Shown here: in pieces, positions 19,318-28,583 of the stretch
How the letters are laid out: each line of letters starts with the position of its first letter
How positions within the stretch are numbered: position 1 is the first letter of the stretch
Assembly (NCBI GenBank): GCA_019752335.1
Contig: JAIEMJ010000019.1
Span: 1-64,000, forward strand
Reading direction: 5' to 3'
DNA: 64,000 nucleotides
Source of the DNA: Bryobacteraceae bacterium
Lineage (GTDB): Bacteria > Acidobacteriota > Terriglobia > Bryobacterales > Bryobacteraceae
Made by a program: the position numbers and the translations under genes
The notes under the pieces: generated by a model
Told to the model about the DNA's origin: nothing
The model's input: the letters and a program-made list of their open reading frames with translations, nothing else
Database searches by the model: none

Positions 19318-19854
19318 TCAACCATTCGCCGCCAGGGCGTCAATCTGCCCCAGGACCTTTTCGATGCGTTCGCGCACCTGCTGCCGTTCAATCTTCAAGC
19401 GGCCCACGGCGTCGTTCAATCGGCTCACCTCGGACTTCGAAAGCTCCACCTGCTCGGCCCACTTGCGAGCCGCGGCCTGGGCCTCGTCGGCTTGGCGTTG
19501 GGCGGCTTGGGCCTCGGCGCGAGCCTTCTCCACTTCGACGGGCGAAACGCCTTGCGAGAGGGCGGCCTTCGCCTCGGTGGCGACCGCTTCGGAGACGGCC
19601 AACGAAGCACGGGTCTCCGCCAGTTCCTTGATCACTTGGGTCTTTTCGTCGATGGCCAGCTTCTTGTCACGCAAAGCCATGTCCTGCTCTTGGAGCAAGA
19701 CGGCCTTCTCTTTTTCCAGTCGCTGCCGCTCTTGTTTGAGCACGGCAACCAGATCCAGCAAGCGCCCAATGCGGCGTTCCAATTGGCTGAGGTAAGGGAA
19801 TTCGTCACCCTGCGATGAGGGTGGGGCTGTAGAGGATGACGCGGTGGAAGCCAT
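19318..19854 (-). CDS. Coiled-coil protein upstream of zapA
   Basis: A 178-residue protein that is almost entirely heptad-like. A short low-complexity N-terminus (MASTASSSTAPP) is followed by LSQLERRIGRLLDLVAVLKQ and Ala/Glu/Lys-rich helices to the end. It is probably translated together with zapA. A ZapB-like role in the division ring is a reasonable guess from position and shape, but no signature proves it. Confidence 0.7.
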   Translation of the reverse strand: MASTASSSTAPPSSQGDEFPYLSQLERRIGRLLDLVAVLKQERQRLEKEKAVLLQEQDMALRDKKLAIDEKTQVIKELAETRASLAVSEAVATEAKAALSQGVSPVEVEKARAEAQAAQRQADEAQAAARKWAEQVELSKSEVSRLNDAVGRLKIERQQVRERIEKVLGQIDALAANG

Positions 19855-19899
19855 CCTCTACAATCTACAGGATCGGTCGCCGTGAAGCGAGCAGAAAAT

Positions 19900-20253
19900 C
19901 TAAAGTGCTGCTTTCGCTTTGGTCACTAAAGCGCGGAAACCGCTCTCGTCGTGGAAGGCGATGTCGGCCAGCACCTTGCGGTTGAGTTCAATACCGGCCT
20001 TCTTCAAACCGCCAATGAACTTGCTGTACGAAATCTCCGCGGCCCGGCAGGCGGCGTTGATACGGACGATCCACATGGCGCGGAAGTCACGCTTCTTCAA
20101 GCGGCGGCCGACGTAGCCGTACTTCAGGGCCTTTTCGACGGCCTCCTGGGCAGCGCGGTTCAGCTTGCTCTTGGTGAGGAAGTAGCCTTTGGCGAGGCGA
20201 AGGGTTTTATGCCGGTAATCCCGGCGTTTAGTACTGCGTTTTACACGAGGCAC
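19900..20253 (-). CDS. rplT: 50S ribosomal protein L20
   Basis: A 117-residue basic protein with the L20 opening [16 protein letters not shown] and the conserved [14 protein letters not shown]. The length is normal. It binds 23S rRNA early in assembly. It follows rpmI after a 95-bp gap. infC is not adjacent. Confidence 0.97.
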   Translation of the reverse strand: MPRVKRSTKRRDYRHKTLRLAKGYFLTKSKLNRAAQEAVEKALKYGYVGRRLKKRDFRAMWIVRINAACRAAEISYSKFIGGLKKAGIELNRKVLADIAFHDESGFRALVTKAKAAL

Positions 20254-20348
20254 GTTTGTTCTCCTTTAAGTAACCCTCTGCGGGAGAGGGGATCGAGGCG
20301 GCTCGGGCACGTGCGAAAGGGCACCGTCCACACTCGAAATGAGTCTAG

Positions 20349-20543
20349 TTAGTTGGGAAGCATCAGCTTGAGCGCATACTCGTTGGTCTTGTCGACCACC
20401 GCGCCTTGCGCCAAACGCCGCTTCCGGCCAGGGGACTTCGAGGTGAGGATATGGCGCGCGTGCGAGTGTCGGCGCACGAATTTGCCGGATCCGGTCTTCT
20501 TGAAGCGCTTGGCCGCGCCCTTGTGGGTCTTAAGCTTGGGCAT
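20349..20543 (-). CDS. rpmI: 50S ribosomal protein L35
   Basis: A 64-residue basic protein with the standard [18 protein letters not shown] opening and RHSHARHI. It is the first gene of a minus-strand cluster rpmI-rplT-coiled coil-zapA. The 137 bp to the divergent glycosylase gene should hold both promoters. Confidence 0.97.
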   Translation of the reverse strand: MPKLKTHKGAAKRFKKTGSGKFVRRHSHARHILTSKSPGRKRRLAQGAVVDKTNEYALKLMLPN

Positions 20544-20680
20544 GGTGTTTGTCCTTCAATGTTTGCTAACGCCTTGATTCTCTTTGCTTTGCCTCTCCCG
20601 GGGATCGGCGCGCAAAAAGAGCGCATTACGCAACAGCCTTTAGTTTACCAAATCCCCCAACATCTGACAAACTGTACGGA

Positions 20681-21577
20681 ATGCCGGAGTTGCCCGACAT
20701 TACCGTCTACCTCGACGCGCTCCGCCGCCGCATCCTGGGCGCGAAGCTCGAGTCAGTCAAGCTCACCAGTCCGTTTCTCCTCCGCTCGATCGACCCGCCC
20801 CTCTCGGCGGCCCTCGGCCAACCGGTGAAGGCGCTCGCAAGAGTCGGCAAGCGTATCGCCATCGGCGTCGAACCGGACGTCTGGCTGGTCCTCCACCTAA
20901 TGATCGCCGGACGCCTGCATTGGAACAGCAAGAAGCCCGCGCAAGCCACCTTTACCTTCAGCACCGGCGCCCTGACGCTCACTGAGGCTGGCACCCAACA
21001 TCGCGCCTCCCTCCATCTCACCCGCCGCCTGGAGGACTTCAACCCCGGCGGCCTCGAAGTCCTGGACGCAACCCTCGCGCAGTTCTCCGCCGCGCTCACC
21101 CAGGAGAACCACACGCTGAAGCGCACCCTCACTGACCCGCGCATCTTAAGCGGCATCGGCAACGCCTATTCGGACGAGATTCTCTGGCTCGCGCAGCTTT
21201 CGCCCATCGCGCAAACCCAGAAGCTCTCCCCCGCGGAAATCGAGCGGCTCTACCACGCCACCCGGCAATGCCTCACCGAATGGATTGGCCGTTTACGCGC
21301 CGAAACCGGCGACGGCTTTCCCGCCAAAGTCACCGCCTTTCGGCCTGAAATGGCGATGCACGGGAAGTACCGCTCGCCGTGTCCCCGCTGCGGTGAACCC
21401 GTCCAGCGCATCCGCTACGCCGCCAACGAAACCAACTACTGCGTCCGCTGCCAAACCGGCGGTAAACTCCTCGCCGACCGCGGCCTCTCCCGCCTCCTGG
21501 GCAAAGATTGGCCCCGCACGCTCGAGGAACTCGAAGCGCTCAAGCGTCCGCCCGGTGCAGGGCAAAAAAATCATTGA
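20681..21577 (+). CDS. Fpg/Nei family DNA glycosylase
   Basis: A 298-residue base-excision repair enzyme. After Met removal it starts with the catalytic PELP (Pro1, Glu2). An H2TH region follows ([20 protein letters not shown]). The C-terminal zinc finger is CPRCGEPV ... YCVRCQ. It departs from classical MutM in the N-terminus (PELPDITVY rather than PELPEVE) and carries about 40 residues after the zinc finger. Substrate preference (8-oxoguanine or another lesion) is therefore uncertain. Confidence 0.88.
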   Translation: MPELPDITVYLDALRRRILGAKLESVKLTSPFLLRSIDPPLSAALGQPVKALARVGKRIAIGVEPDVWLVLHLMIAGRLHWNSKKPAQATFTFSTGALTLTEAGTQHRASLHLTRRLEDFNPGGLEVLDATLAQFSAALTQENHTLKRTLTDPRILSGIGNAYSDEILWLAQLSPIAQTQKLSPAEIERLYHATRQCLTEWIGRLRAETGDGFPAKVTAFRPEMAMHGKYRSPCPRCGEPVQRIRYAANETNYCVRCQTGGKLLADRGLSRLLGKDWPRTLEELEALKRPPGAGQKNH

Positions 21578-21610
21578 ATTTTTGAGGAAAACTGCTAATA
21601 TATTCACTCA

Positions 21611-22153
21611 ATGAGTACATTAACGTTTACTCAACTCATCCACCAGGGCCGCGCCGGCGACGCCAGCGCACTTAGCCGCGCCTACGACCTCGTCGCCATT
21701 CCCCTCCGCCGCACCGCCGCCCGCCTCCTGGACCGCGAACGCCGTGGCCACACCCTGCAACCCACCGCGCTCGTCAACGAGTTTTATCTGCGTCTGCTTC
21801 GCATGGAGTGCCACATCCAGAATCGCGAGCATTTCCTCGGTTTGGCCGCACGCTCCATGCGCCATTTTTTGATTGACTGCGGCCGGGTGAAGGCCGTCCG
21901 CCTCCGCCACGAACCGGACGTGCTCGCCGCGCATCCCCTGGTTACCAAACCGCTCACCGCGGAAGAGTTGGCCGCCCGCCACGCGTGGGAAGCACTGCAA
22001 CGACAGGAGCCCCTGGCCGCAGAGACCTATTGGCTGCTAACGGTGGAGCGCATGACTGCCAAAGAAGTTGTGGCGATCCAACAACGGCCCGCCTGGCGCG
22101 TGAACCAGGACGCTGCCTTCGCCCGCGATTGGATGCATGCCAAGCTCCGCTAG
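21611..22153 (+). CDS. ECF-type RNA polymerase sigma factor
   Basis: A 180-residue sigma factor of the Sigma70_ECF (PF07638-like) group common in Acidobacteria and Planctomycetes. Region 2 includes LQPTALVNEFYLRLLR and FLGLAARSMRHFLID. Region 4 is the C-terminal helix-turn-helix (AAETYWLLTVERMTAKEVV). No anti-sigma gene is adjacent. Instead the next gene, convergent and overlapping by 4 bases at a CTAG, is a Ser/Thr kinase. Members of this group often sit near kinases, so phospho-control is a plausible inference. Confidence 0.88.
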   Translation: MSTLTFTQLIHQGRAGDASALSRAYDLVAIPLRRTAARLLDRERRGHTLQPTALVNEFYLRLLRMECHIQNREHFLGLAARSMRHFLIDCGRVKAVRLRHEPDVLAAHPLVTKPLTAEELAARHAWEALQRQEPLAAETYWLLTVERMTAKEVVAIQQRPAWRVNQDAAFARDWMHAKLR

Positions 22154-25149
22154 CCCGGCCCCTCCAGCGCCCCCGCCAGCCGGTTCGCCCAAGCTCTGAC
22201 CTCACCGGGCCGGTCCTCCGGCTTTGGCTGCAGCGCCTTCGCCAGCAACCCACTCACCTCGCCGGTCCCAGGCACCCCGCCCAGCCGCTCCCCCAGCCGT
22301 TCGGCGCTCACCACCAGACCCGTATCCGCCAGCTTCTTCCCGGTCAACAGCTCGAACACCACCACGGCGAAGGAGTACAAGTCGCTTCCCGCCGAGTAGT
22401 GCCCCGTCAATCGCTCCGGCGCCAGATACTCGATCGTCCCTGTGAGGACCTTGGTCACCGCTGGCTCCTCCTGCGAACCCAATAGCCCGCTCGTGCCGAA
22501 ATCAATCAGCACCGGTGTGCCGTCCTGGCGCAACAGGATATTCTCCGGCTTCACATCGCGATGCACGATGCCCGCTTCGTGGATCGCCGTCAGCGCGTCG
22601 CCGAGCGCCCGTACCACGGTCGCCGCGCGCCTAGGCGGCCAAGGCTCGCCGGTCAGCGCTTCCCGCAGCGTGCGGCCCGCGATCAGCGGCGTCACCAGGC
22701 AAAGCTCTCCGGTCGGCTGAATCCAGGAGTCCAGCAAGGTGATCACGCCCGGATGGCTCACCGCGCGCAGCGCGGTCAACTCCTGCGCAAAGCGCGCCCG
22801 CACCCACGCCCCGTCGCCGCTGCGCTGCTCCATCACCTTCACCGCCACCGGCCGCCGTTCCCGCTCATCGAACGCCGCGTACACCTCCGAGAACCCACCG
22901 GGCGAGAGCCGGCGATCCAACCGGTAGCGCCCGGCCAACACTTGGCCCGTCCAGTCGCTCGCGCCACTCGCTGGCGCACCATTGCGCCAGCGCCGCAGCA
23001 GGAACCAGCTCTTCCGCCAGCGATACTCGAGCCACGCCCGCCAACGATAGGCCCCGGCCGCCAGCACCGGCAGCAGCATCCACCACCATGATCCAAGCGG
23101 CAGCGGACCCACCCGGAACCCCTGCCGCCATACGCCCGCTAACCCCATCTGCCGCACCTCCAGCACATACCGCCCGTTCGCCAGATCCGGCACCTCCGCC
23201 AGTCCGCCCCGCGCCACCCGCCAATCGGCAAACAGCGGCAACACCCGGTACCGGAATGGCTCCGGCCATTCGCCCGCGTCGGGCAGCTTCGCGAACTCCA
23301 CCGTCCACCGCCGCGGCGGGTCCAGCACCTCGGGCAGCCCCTGTGTCACCAGCGGGACACCCGGCCGCGTCGCGAACCAATCGCCGGACGGCTGCACGTG
23401 GACGATGCGGTTCGTCCCGGCAATCCACACCGACCCATCGCGATCCTCAAAAAAACCATACTGCATGCACTCATCGCCTGTATCGACGAACAGCCAATCC
23501 TCCGCCAACTGCGCCTTCCCGTCGCTCACATAAACGCCCCGGCGCGTCCCGCGCCACACCCACCCGCGCCGGTCGGTTTTCAGGAAATGCGTATCCTCCG
23601 GGCCATAGCCCTGCTCCACCGCGTAACGCGTCTCCTTCCCGTCCTTCACCCGCGAGAAGTAACGCTTACGCCGATTCGCCACCCAGATGTCGCCGTCTTT
23701 GCCGAAGGAAAACGAGCGCACTTCGGCAATCGGGGGCTCGATCTCCCGATGCCGCCAGGTTCCGTCGCTGCGCAATTGCACCAGCCCCGCGACATCGCCC
23801 AGCCACAACCGCCCTTGCGCATCGGTCGCCATGTCCACGGCGTGGATCTCCTGCAACGGATGCCCCTCCACCACTTGCTCCACGTTCTTCACGTACCCGA
23901 TATCCTTCACGCCCGGCAGGCGCACCGGCTCCAAGCGGTCGCCCTCCAGCCGGAACAGCCCCTTCTTGTTGCCCGCCCATACTTGTCCGTCCGGGCCGCG
24001 GCCCAGCACCCGAAAATCGTCCTGAATCAGTCGATGCTCCGATGGCGGCAACCGCCGCATCAGACGGCCCTCAGCGGTCAGCCGCACCACGCCGTAGTCC
24101 CGCACCGACGCCAGCATCTCACCCCCGGGCAGTGGCAGCACGTAGGCGTACCGCCGGCTTTCCTCCGACAACGGGCTCCATCGCCGCGAAAGCTCGTCGA
24201 GCCGGAAGAGACGCCCCTCCGTCACGGCGATCAGCTCGCCTCGGGCGTTCCGGAAGACCTGCACCGGGGTCGCGCCGAACTCCGCGTCGTTCCACTGCTC
24301 CCATCCCTCTGGCACCACTTCGCGCAACTGATTCTCCCTGAGCACCGCGAGCCAGAGATGCCCTCGCCGGTCCACCAGACTTGCCCCAGCCGTGACCACG
24401 AACTCGACCCCGTCCGGCCACCCCTTCACCTTCGTCCGGTACCATACCCACACCTGCCCGTTCGTTCCCCGGGCTGCTCCGTTAATTAGGTAGATCCCTG
24501 AGATCTCTTCCACCACGCGGCCGTCCCGCAATGCCTGGGCGACGCGCTGCCTGTTGCCATTCCGAATCCAAACCCGTCCCTCCCCGTCGGGCACCGCCCA
24601 CTCCGCCGGCGGTAAGCCCTCCACGGCTCGCAGCACCATATGCTCCGGCCGTAGCCGATACACCGCGTGCCCACAGGCCAGCCAGAGCTCCCCCTGCGGC
24701 GACGCATTTATCCCGCACTCCCAAGGCAACCGAACCTCCCGGACGCGGCTCCCTACCCTGGCCCCCGCCTCCACCCGCCGCAGCCTCCTCGCTGGCACAT
24801 CCTGCACAAACAGATACCGCCCTATCGCCGGGCCAATCTTGGCCGGATCCCGCGACACCAACACCCAGGCGCCATCCGCCCCCCGCCGCACCAACCCCTC
24901 TTCCTCGCTCCCTGCCCACAACACCCCATCGCTGGTGAAATGGACTGCATCGGCCCGCCGGAATGGATACCCTTCCACGGCACGATACCGGAAGCCGTCG
25001 TAGCGGTAGAGGCCGTTACGCCCCCCCAGATACATTCCATCCGCCCCTTCAGCGATGCCTGAGATGTCAAAGTCCGGCTTCGGATGCTCCACCACCCGGC
25101 CCGGGGCAGCCAGCGCAGGGAGAGCGAGAATCAGTAGCCAAAGTCGCAT
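22150..25149 (-). CDS. Membrane sensor Ser/Thr kinase with N-terminal propeller
   Basis: About 999 residues from the ATG at 25149 (signal peptide MRLWLLILALPALAA). Residues about 20-700 are repeated propeller blades of the Reg_prop/two-component-sensor type (GLYRYDGFRYRAV, GRLWLGDVAGLVQL, GYVWRGTRRGVYVSD). A Y_Y_Y-like beta domain (YRVLPLFADWRV) follows, then one membrane helix (SWWWMLLPVLAAG). The C-terminal 270 residues are a kinase: loop LSPGGFSEVYAA, VAVKV lysine, HRDVKPENILL, IDFGTSG, and APERL. The layout copies hybrid sensor histidine kinases but has a eukaryote-like kinase as output. The ECF sigma gene is the closest partner. Confidence 0.88.
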   Translation of the reverse strand: MRLWLLILALPALAAPGRVVEHPKPDFDISGIAEGADGMYLGGRNGLYRYDGFRYRAVEGYPFRRADAVHFTSDGVLWAGSEEEGLVRRGADGAWVLVSRDPAKIGPAIGRYLFVQDVPARRLRRVEAGARVGSRVREVRLPWECGINASPQGELWLACGHAVYRLRPEHMVLRAVEGLPPAEWAVPDGEGRVWIRNGNRQRVAQALRDGRVVEEISGIYLINGAARGTNGQVWVWYRTKVKGWPDGVEFVVTAGASLVDRRGHLWLAVLRENQLREVVPEGWEQWNDAEFGATPVQVFRNARGELIAVTEGRLFRLDELSRRWSPLSEESRRYAYVLPLPGGEMLASVRDYGVVRLTAEGRLMRRLPPSEHRLIQDDFRVLGRGPDGQVWAGNKKGLFRLEGDRLEPVRLPGVKDIGYVKNVEQVVEGHPLQEIHAVDMATDAQGRLWLGDVAGLVQLRSDGTWRHREIEPPIAEVRSFSFGKDGDIWVANRRKRYFSRVKDGKETRYAVEQGYGPEDTHFLKTDRRGWVWRGTRRGVYVSDGKAQLAEDWLFVDTGDECMQYGFFEDRDGSVWIAGTNRIVHVQPSGDWFATRPGVPLVTQGLPEVLDPPRRWTVEFAKLPDAGEWPEPFRYRVLPLFADWRVARGGLAEVPDLANGRYVLEVRQMGLAGVWRQGFRVGPLPLGSWWWMLLPVLAAGAYRWRAWLEYRWRKSWFLLRRWRNGAPASGASDWTGQVLAGRYRLDRRLSPGGFSEVYAAFDERERRPVAVKVMEQRSGDGAWVRARFAQELTALRAVSHPGVITLLDSWIQPTGELCLVTPLIAGRTLREALTGEPWPPRRAATVVRALGDALTAIHEAGIVHRDVKPENILLRQDGTPVLIDFGTSGLLGSQEEPAVTKVLTGTIEYLAPERLTGHYSAGSDLYSFAVVVFELLTGKKLADTGLVVSAERLGERLGGVPGTGEVSGLLAKALQPKPEDRPGEVRAWANRLAGALEGPG

Positions 25150-25249
25150 ATGAGCTTCTGTCCAGTATGCGACTGTTGGGGCCTTTTGGTTCGAAAGATC
25201 TTCCGCAAGAAGTTCAGCACCCCGGCTCCAAAGCCCCCGATCCTCGCGA

Positions 25250-25470
25250 ACGCCTTGGGGCGTCATGAGGCTCGACGAAACCATCCCAATTGCGGCGCAT
25301 CGGCAAGCCCGGAACGAAGTGACGGGTCCCATTAGAATCCATAGTTTGCGGCGTGATTCATGGAGAGCAAGGGGCTCGTTCTCAGCGGCGGCCACCCGGC
25401 GGTGCCGGGTTCCTTCGAAACTACTCCAACGCCCCCCAGTCCAGCCGGGAACGATAGTGACCGGGTCCTT
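25250..25470 (+). repeat. Dispersed repeat, left copy (A and B modules)
   Basis: Module A (25250-25330) matches 44655-44738 with CGCC TTGGGG CGTCATGAGGCT and a later GAACG-AGTGA-GGGTC. Module B (25368-25470) shares CAGTCCAGCCGGGAACGATA and the following GTGACCGGGT with 43908-43940, and a GGGG-TCGTTCTC-GCGG core with 43882-43900. All copies are in the same orientation. In the right-hand copies A and B are separated by a small gene. Confidence 0.7.
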
Positions 25471-25689
25471 CCCGCCGAAATCTGGTTCCTCGCAGGAGCT
25501 GTCGACAGGGGCGAAACGCTGATCTCGCCCATTTCGCCATCAATGAGGCTAACCTGGGAACGACGATGCCCCTCCGCGGAACCTGCGTCACACGGCGTGC
25601 TGGGGAACTGAACATCGTGGCCAGCACCATAGTGTGGCACCGCCATGGTGCTGGCCCTTCAACGCCCGCGCCTCCACCTTTGACCCATC

Positions 25690-26276
25690 TGCAGACGTGC
25701 GCGCGCGCCGCGGGCCGGGTCGCCGGCCATTTGCGGTTGCCGGAAGATTGCTCAACGATGCGGCCAACGGGTTCCTCTCTTCGTCCGGCGACTTCGAGCC
25801 GCTCGCGCTGGCCTCGGCGGTGAGCGCGGCGAAGCACAGGACATCGCTTTCCTGATTCGCCTCCTCGGACTGCGCGACGCCGATGCCGTCATGATCGCCC
25901 CCGACCGCACTCCCTACCCGAAGTCGCCCGCCGCGCCACGGACGCCCGCTCCTTCGAATTCGAACTCGCTGATTTCCTCCACGAATTCGCCCTCCGCGGC
26001 GACGCCGCCATGCTCGCCGACCCCCCAGCCCTCCTCGCGCACCAAGATCCCCACGGCGCCATCTGGGATGCCTACCTGGCCGCCGTCGCCGTAGCCCTCG
26101 CCGCCCGGCTCAGCCAATCCGCTCCCCCCTGGACCCGCCTTCCCAACCGCACCCTACGCGAACCCTGTTTCGCCAGCCCCGGCCGCCACATGCGGGCGTT
26201 GCTCCTGGTCGAAAGCCCCGCCCCTTTCCGCGAACGCAACCTCTTCGTCTCCGCCAACGCCCTCTCGGTCGCCTAA
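25690..26276 (+). pseudogene. Degraded nucleotidyltransferase-type toxin/antitoxin remnant
   Basis: Three successive one-base losses are needed to read one protein-like sequence: AAGRVAGHLRLPED (about 25708), then LNDAANGFLSSSGDF (about 25755), then DIAFLIRLLGLRDADAVM (about 25837), then LPEVARRA and onward to the stop at 26276. LPED(W)LNDAANGF and DIAFLIRLLGL resemble DUF6036-type nucleotidyltransferases of AbiEii-like toxin systems. The last part (DAYLAAVAVALAARL ... FRERNLFVSANAL) resembles the small partner usually encoded beside them. The family call is from memory of motifs. Confidence 0.5.
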
Positions 26277-26339
26277 GTCTTACAGCTTCTGGCTTTTTCT
26301 TCCAAGAAACAAAGCCTCGCCCCGCATTACTCAGTAACG

Positions 26340-28067
26340 ATGTCCATCACCGCCCGCTTGCTCGCGCTTCTATTCATCGCCAGCTACCTTGATGCCCAGA
26401 CTTATACCGTCACCACCGCGGCAGGCGCCGGTGCCGTCGGCCTGGATCTCGGAGGCTTCACCGGCGACGGCGGACCCGCCAACCAAGCGCGACTGAACGG
26501 GCCCCTGGGCGTGACCCAGGACCTCCTCGACAGCAACTATTACATCGCCGATAGCCGCAACAACCGGTATCGCATCGTCCGGCACGGCACGATTAGCACC
26601 CTCAGCACGCAGCCCGTCAGCATCCAAAATCCGGGCCCTCTCGCCGTCACCGTGGACCGGTTTCTAGTCGTCCCCTCCCCCGCACTGAACGTGATCTTTG
26701 GCATCAGCGCCGACTCGGGACAGGTGTCCATCTTTGCCGGTCAACCCATCCCCAGCCTCACTCTAAACGGAAGTGCCATCCCTACCTCCCTCACCATCGA
26801 CAACCCCAGTTCACCGTACCTGCGAGGCGAATTCTTGTACTTCGGAGAAAGACGCGGCATCATCCGCGTCAGTTTAGTCTCTCTCACGGCGGAAGTGTTT
26901 GTCGGCAACGGCGGACGCTTTCCCTTTCCCTCTGACTTCTATGTCTTCGGCATCGGAGGCGACCTGGCGGGCAACCTCTATTTCACCCGCCCCAGTGCCC
27001 CTTCGCGCAAAGTAGTCAAGATGAGCCCTCAAGGAGAGTTCTCCTACCCCGGGGAGGGACTCACCGGTCCCGATGGACGCCCCCTCTGGAGCGAACCCTC
27101 GGGCGTCAGCCAGGATTTCCTGGGTAACGTCTTCATTGTCGACAGCAGCCGCGCTCAGATCTTCCGGATTAGCGCCGCCAACCAAATCGATTTGATCGCC
27201 GGCAATGGCTTGCAGGGTTTCTCCGGCGACGGCGGCCCGGCCACCCAAGCCCAATTTCGTGTTCCAGTTTCGATTTCGTGCGGCCTGCTTGGCACGCCCT
27301 GCTATGTCGCCGACACGTTCAATCACCGTATCCGGAAGCTCGAAATGGTAGTGCCTCCGCCGGCCCTCAACGTCGGCGGCATTGCCAACGGCGCTAGCTA
27401 CGCGGGCGGGGCGGTAGCCCCAGGCGAGATTGTCGCCCTCTTCGGCGCCAACCTCGCCCCCAGCATCTCGCTCGCTCGGCTCGACCAAGGCCGCCTCGCC
27501 ACTGAGAACAATGGCGTCCGGGTGCTCTTCGACGGCATACCCGCCCCGATCGTCTGGGTGAACCTGGCGCAGATTAGCGTCGTCGTGCCCTATAGCGTGG
27601 CCGGCCGCACCACCACCAACGTAGTCGTTGAAGTTAACGGTCGTGCCTCGCCGCCGCTGTCGGTCCCCGTCACCGCGGTCGCACCTGCCCTCTTCACCGT
27701 CAGCGCCACCGGCCGCGGACCCGGCTCTATCCTGAACCAGGACAACACCCTCAACACCGCGACCAACCCCGCCCTACGCGGTGGCGTCGTGGTCCTCTAC
27801 GGCACCGGCGAAGGCCAAACCAACCCCGCCGGTGTCGACGGCAAGCTCACAGTCGCGCCGCTGCCTCGCCCGGTCCTCCCCGTCACTGCCACCATCGGCG
27901 GACTCCCCGCCGAAGTCCTCTACGCCGGCGGCACCCCTGGTCAAGTCGCCGGCCTGTGGCAGGTCAACGTCCAAGTGCCCTCCGCGCTAGCCCCGGGGGC
28001 GCACCCGGTAGTCGTGCGCGTGGGCGGGGTGGCGAGTCAGGATGGGGTCACGGTGGCGGTGCGGTGA
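26340..28067 (+). CDS. Secreted NHL-propeller protein with TIGR03437-type C-terminus
   Basis: A 575-residue protein. Signal peptide MSITARLLALLFIASYLDAQ. Residues about 20-330 are NHL blades (GDGGPANQARLNGP, GLQGFSGDGGPATQAQF, YVADTFNHRIRKLE). Residues about 345-575 are the Solibacter-type domain (IANGASYAGGAVAPGEIVAL, VWVNLAQISVVVPYSV, VVLYGTGEGQTNPAGVDGKL). It is probably extracellular or surface-bound. It ends 4 bp from the convergent end of the island operon, which marks the left limit of the foreign-looking DNA. Confidence 0.88.
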   Translation: MSITARLLALLFIASYLDAQTYTVTTAAGAGAVGLDLGGFTGDGGPANQARLNGPLGVTQDLLDSNYYIADSRNNRYRIVRHGTISTLSTQPVSIQNPGPLAVTVDRFLVVPSPALNVIFGISADSGQVSIFAGQPIPSLTLNGSAIPTSLTIDNPSSPYLRGEFLYFGERRGIIRVSLVSLTAEVFVGNGGRFPFPSDFYVFGIGGDLAGNLYFTRPSAPSRKVVKMSPQGEFSYPGEGLTGPDGRPLWSEPSGVSQDFLGNVFIVDSSRAQIFRISAANQIDLIAGNGLQGFSGDGGPATQAQFRVPVSISCGLLGTPCYVADTFNHRIRKLEMVVPPPALNVGGIANGASYAGGAVAPGEIVALFGANLAPSISLARLDQGRLATENNGVRVLFDGIPAPIVWVNLAQISVVVPYSVAGRTTTNVVVEVNGRASPPLSVPVTAVAPALFTVSATGRGPGSILNQDNTLNTATNPALRGGVVVLYGTGEGQTNPAGVDGKLTVAPLPRPVLPVTATIGGLPAEVLYAGGTPGQVAGLWQVNVQVPSALAPGAHPVVVRVGGVASQDGVTVAVR

Positions 28068-28070
28068 GAT

Positions 28071-28577
28071 TTACTCGCCCCAGCCGGCGCGAGACATCGT
28101 GGGGTATCCTCTATCGTCAGATCTTCGACCCTCAGTCGGCGCAAGAGCAACCTGAGAATCCTGCAACTCCCAATGGAGGGTGAGAATCTTCTTCCAATAG
28201 AACACCCAAGCTAATAGCCCGGCGAACAGAAACAAAACACCAAGGTTTGGAACGAAGGCCAACAGATTAAAGCAACACATGGTCAGCCCGAGGCGACGCC
28301 CGTCCCAGTCCACGGGACGAACTCTGCGGTTCGCGAACTCGGGCAGTTGCCGAACGGAATGCGCAACAGCGATCACAATCACGAAATGCCAGACCAGACT
28401 AAACACGGGAACCAAACATAACCACACCTTCCATGGCTTCAGAGCTCGATACGCGGGCAAGATTCCATCCAGGAGACACCACAACAAATGTAGATAAAAG
28501 ATCATCGTCACCGGACCAATGCTAAGACCGATGAAGAAGCCGACGGAGTATAGTGCCGGAAGAAACTCGTAGAACAC
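28071..28577 (-). CDS. Small polytopic membrane protein, last gene of the island operon
   Basis: A 168-residue protein with about four hydrophobic helices (LPALYSVGFFIGLSIGP, VWLCLVPVFSLVWHFVIVI, MCCFNLLAFVPNLGVLFLF and an adjoining segment), ending in a charged tail (TEGRRSDDRGY). I do not recognise the family. It starts 6 bp after the VirD4-like gene and is therefore probably co-translated. It could be an accessory or membrane partner of that ATPase. Confidence 0.75.
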   Translation of the reverse strand: MFYEFLPALYSVGFFIGLSIGPVTMIFYLHLLWCLLDGILPAYRALKPWKVWLCLVPVFSLVWHFVIVIAVAHSVRQLPEFANRRVRPVDWDGRRLGLTMCCFNLLAFVPNLGVLFLFAGLLAWVFYWKKILTLHWELQDSQVALAPTEGRRSDDRGYPTMSRAGWGE

Positions 28578-28583
28578 GATTTG

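Noticed and set aside
23088-24489. Long plus-strand frames (417 and 363 residues) inside the propeller kinase gene
   Set aside because: Pro/Arg/His-rich compositional shadows of the kinase gene, which has clear propeller and kinase motifs.
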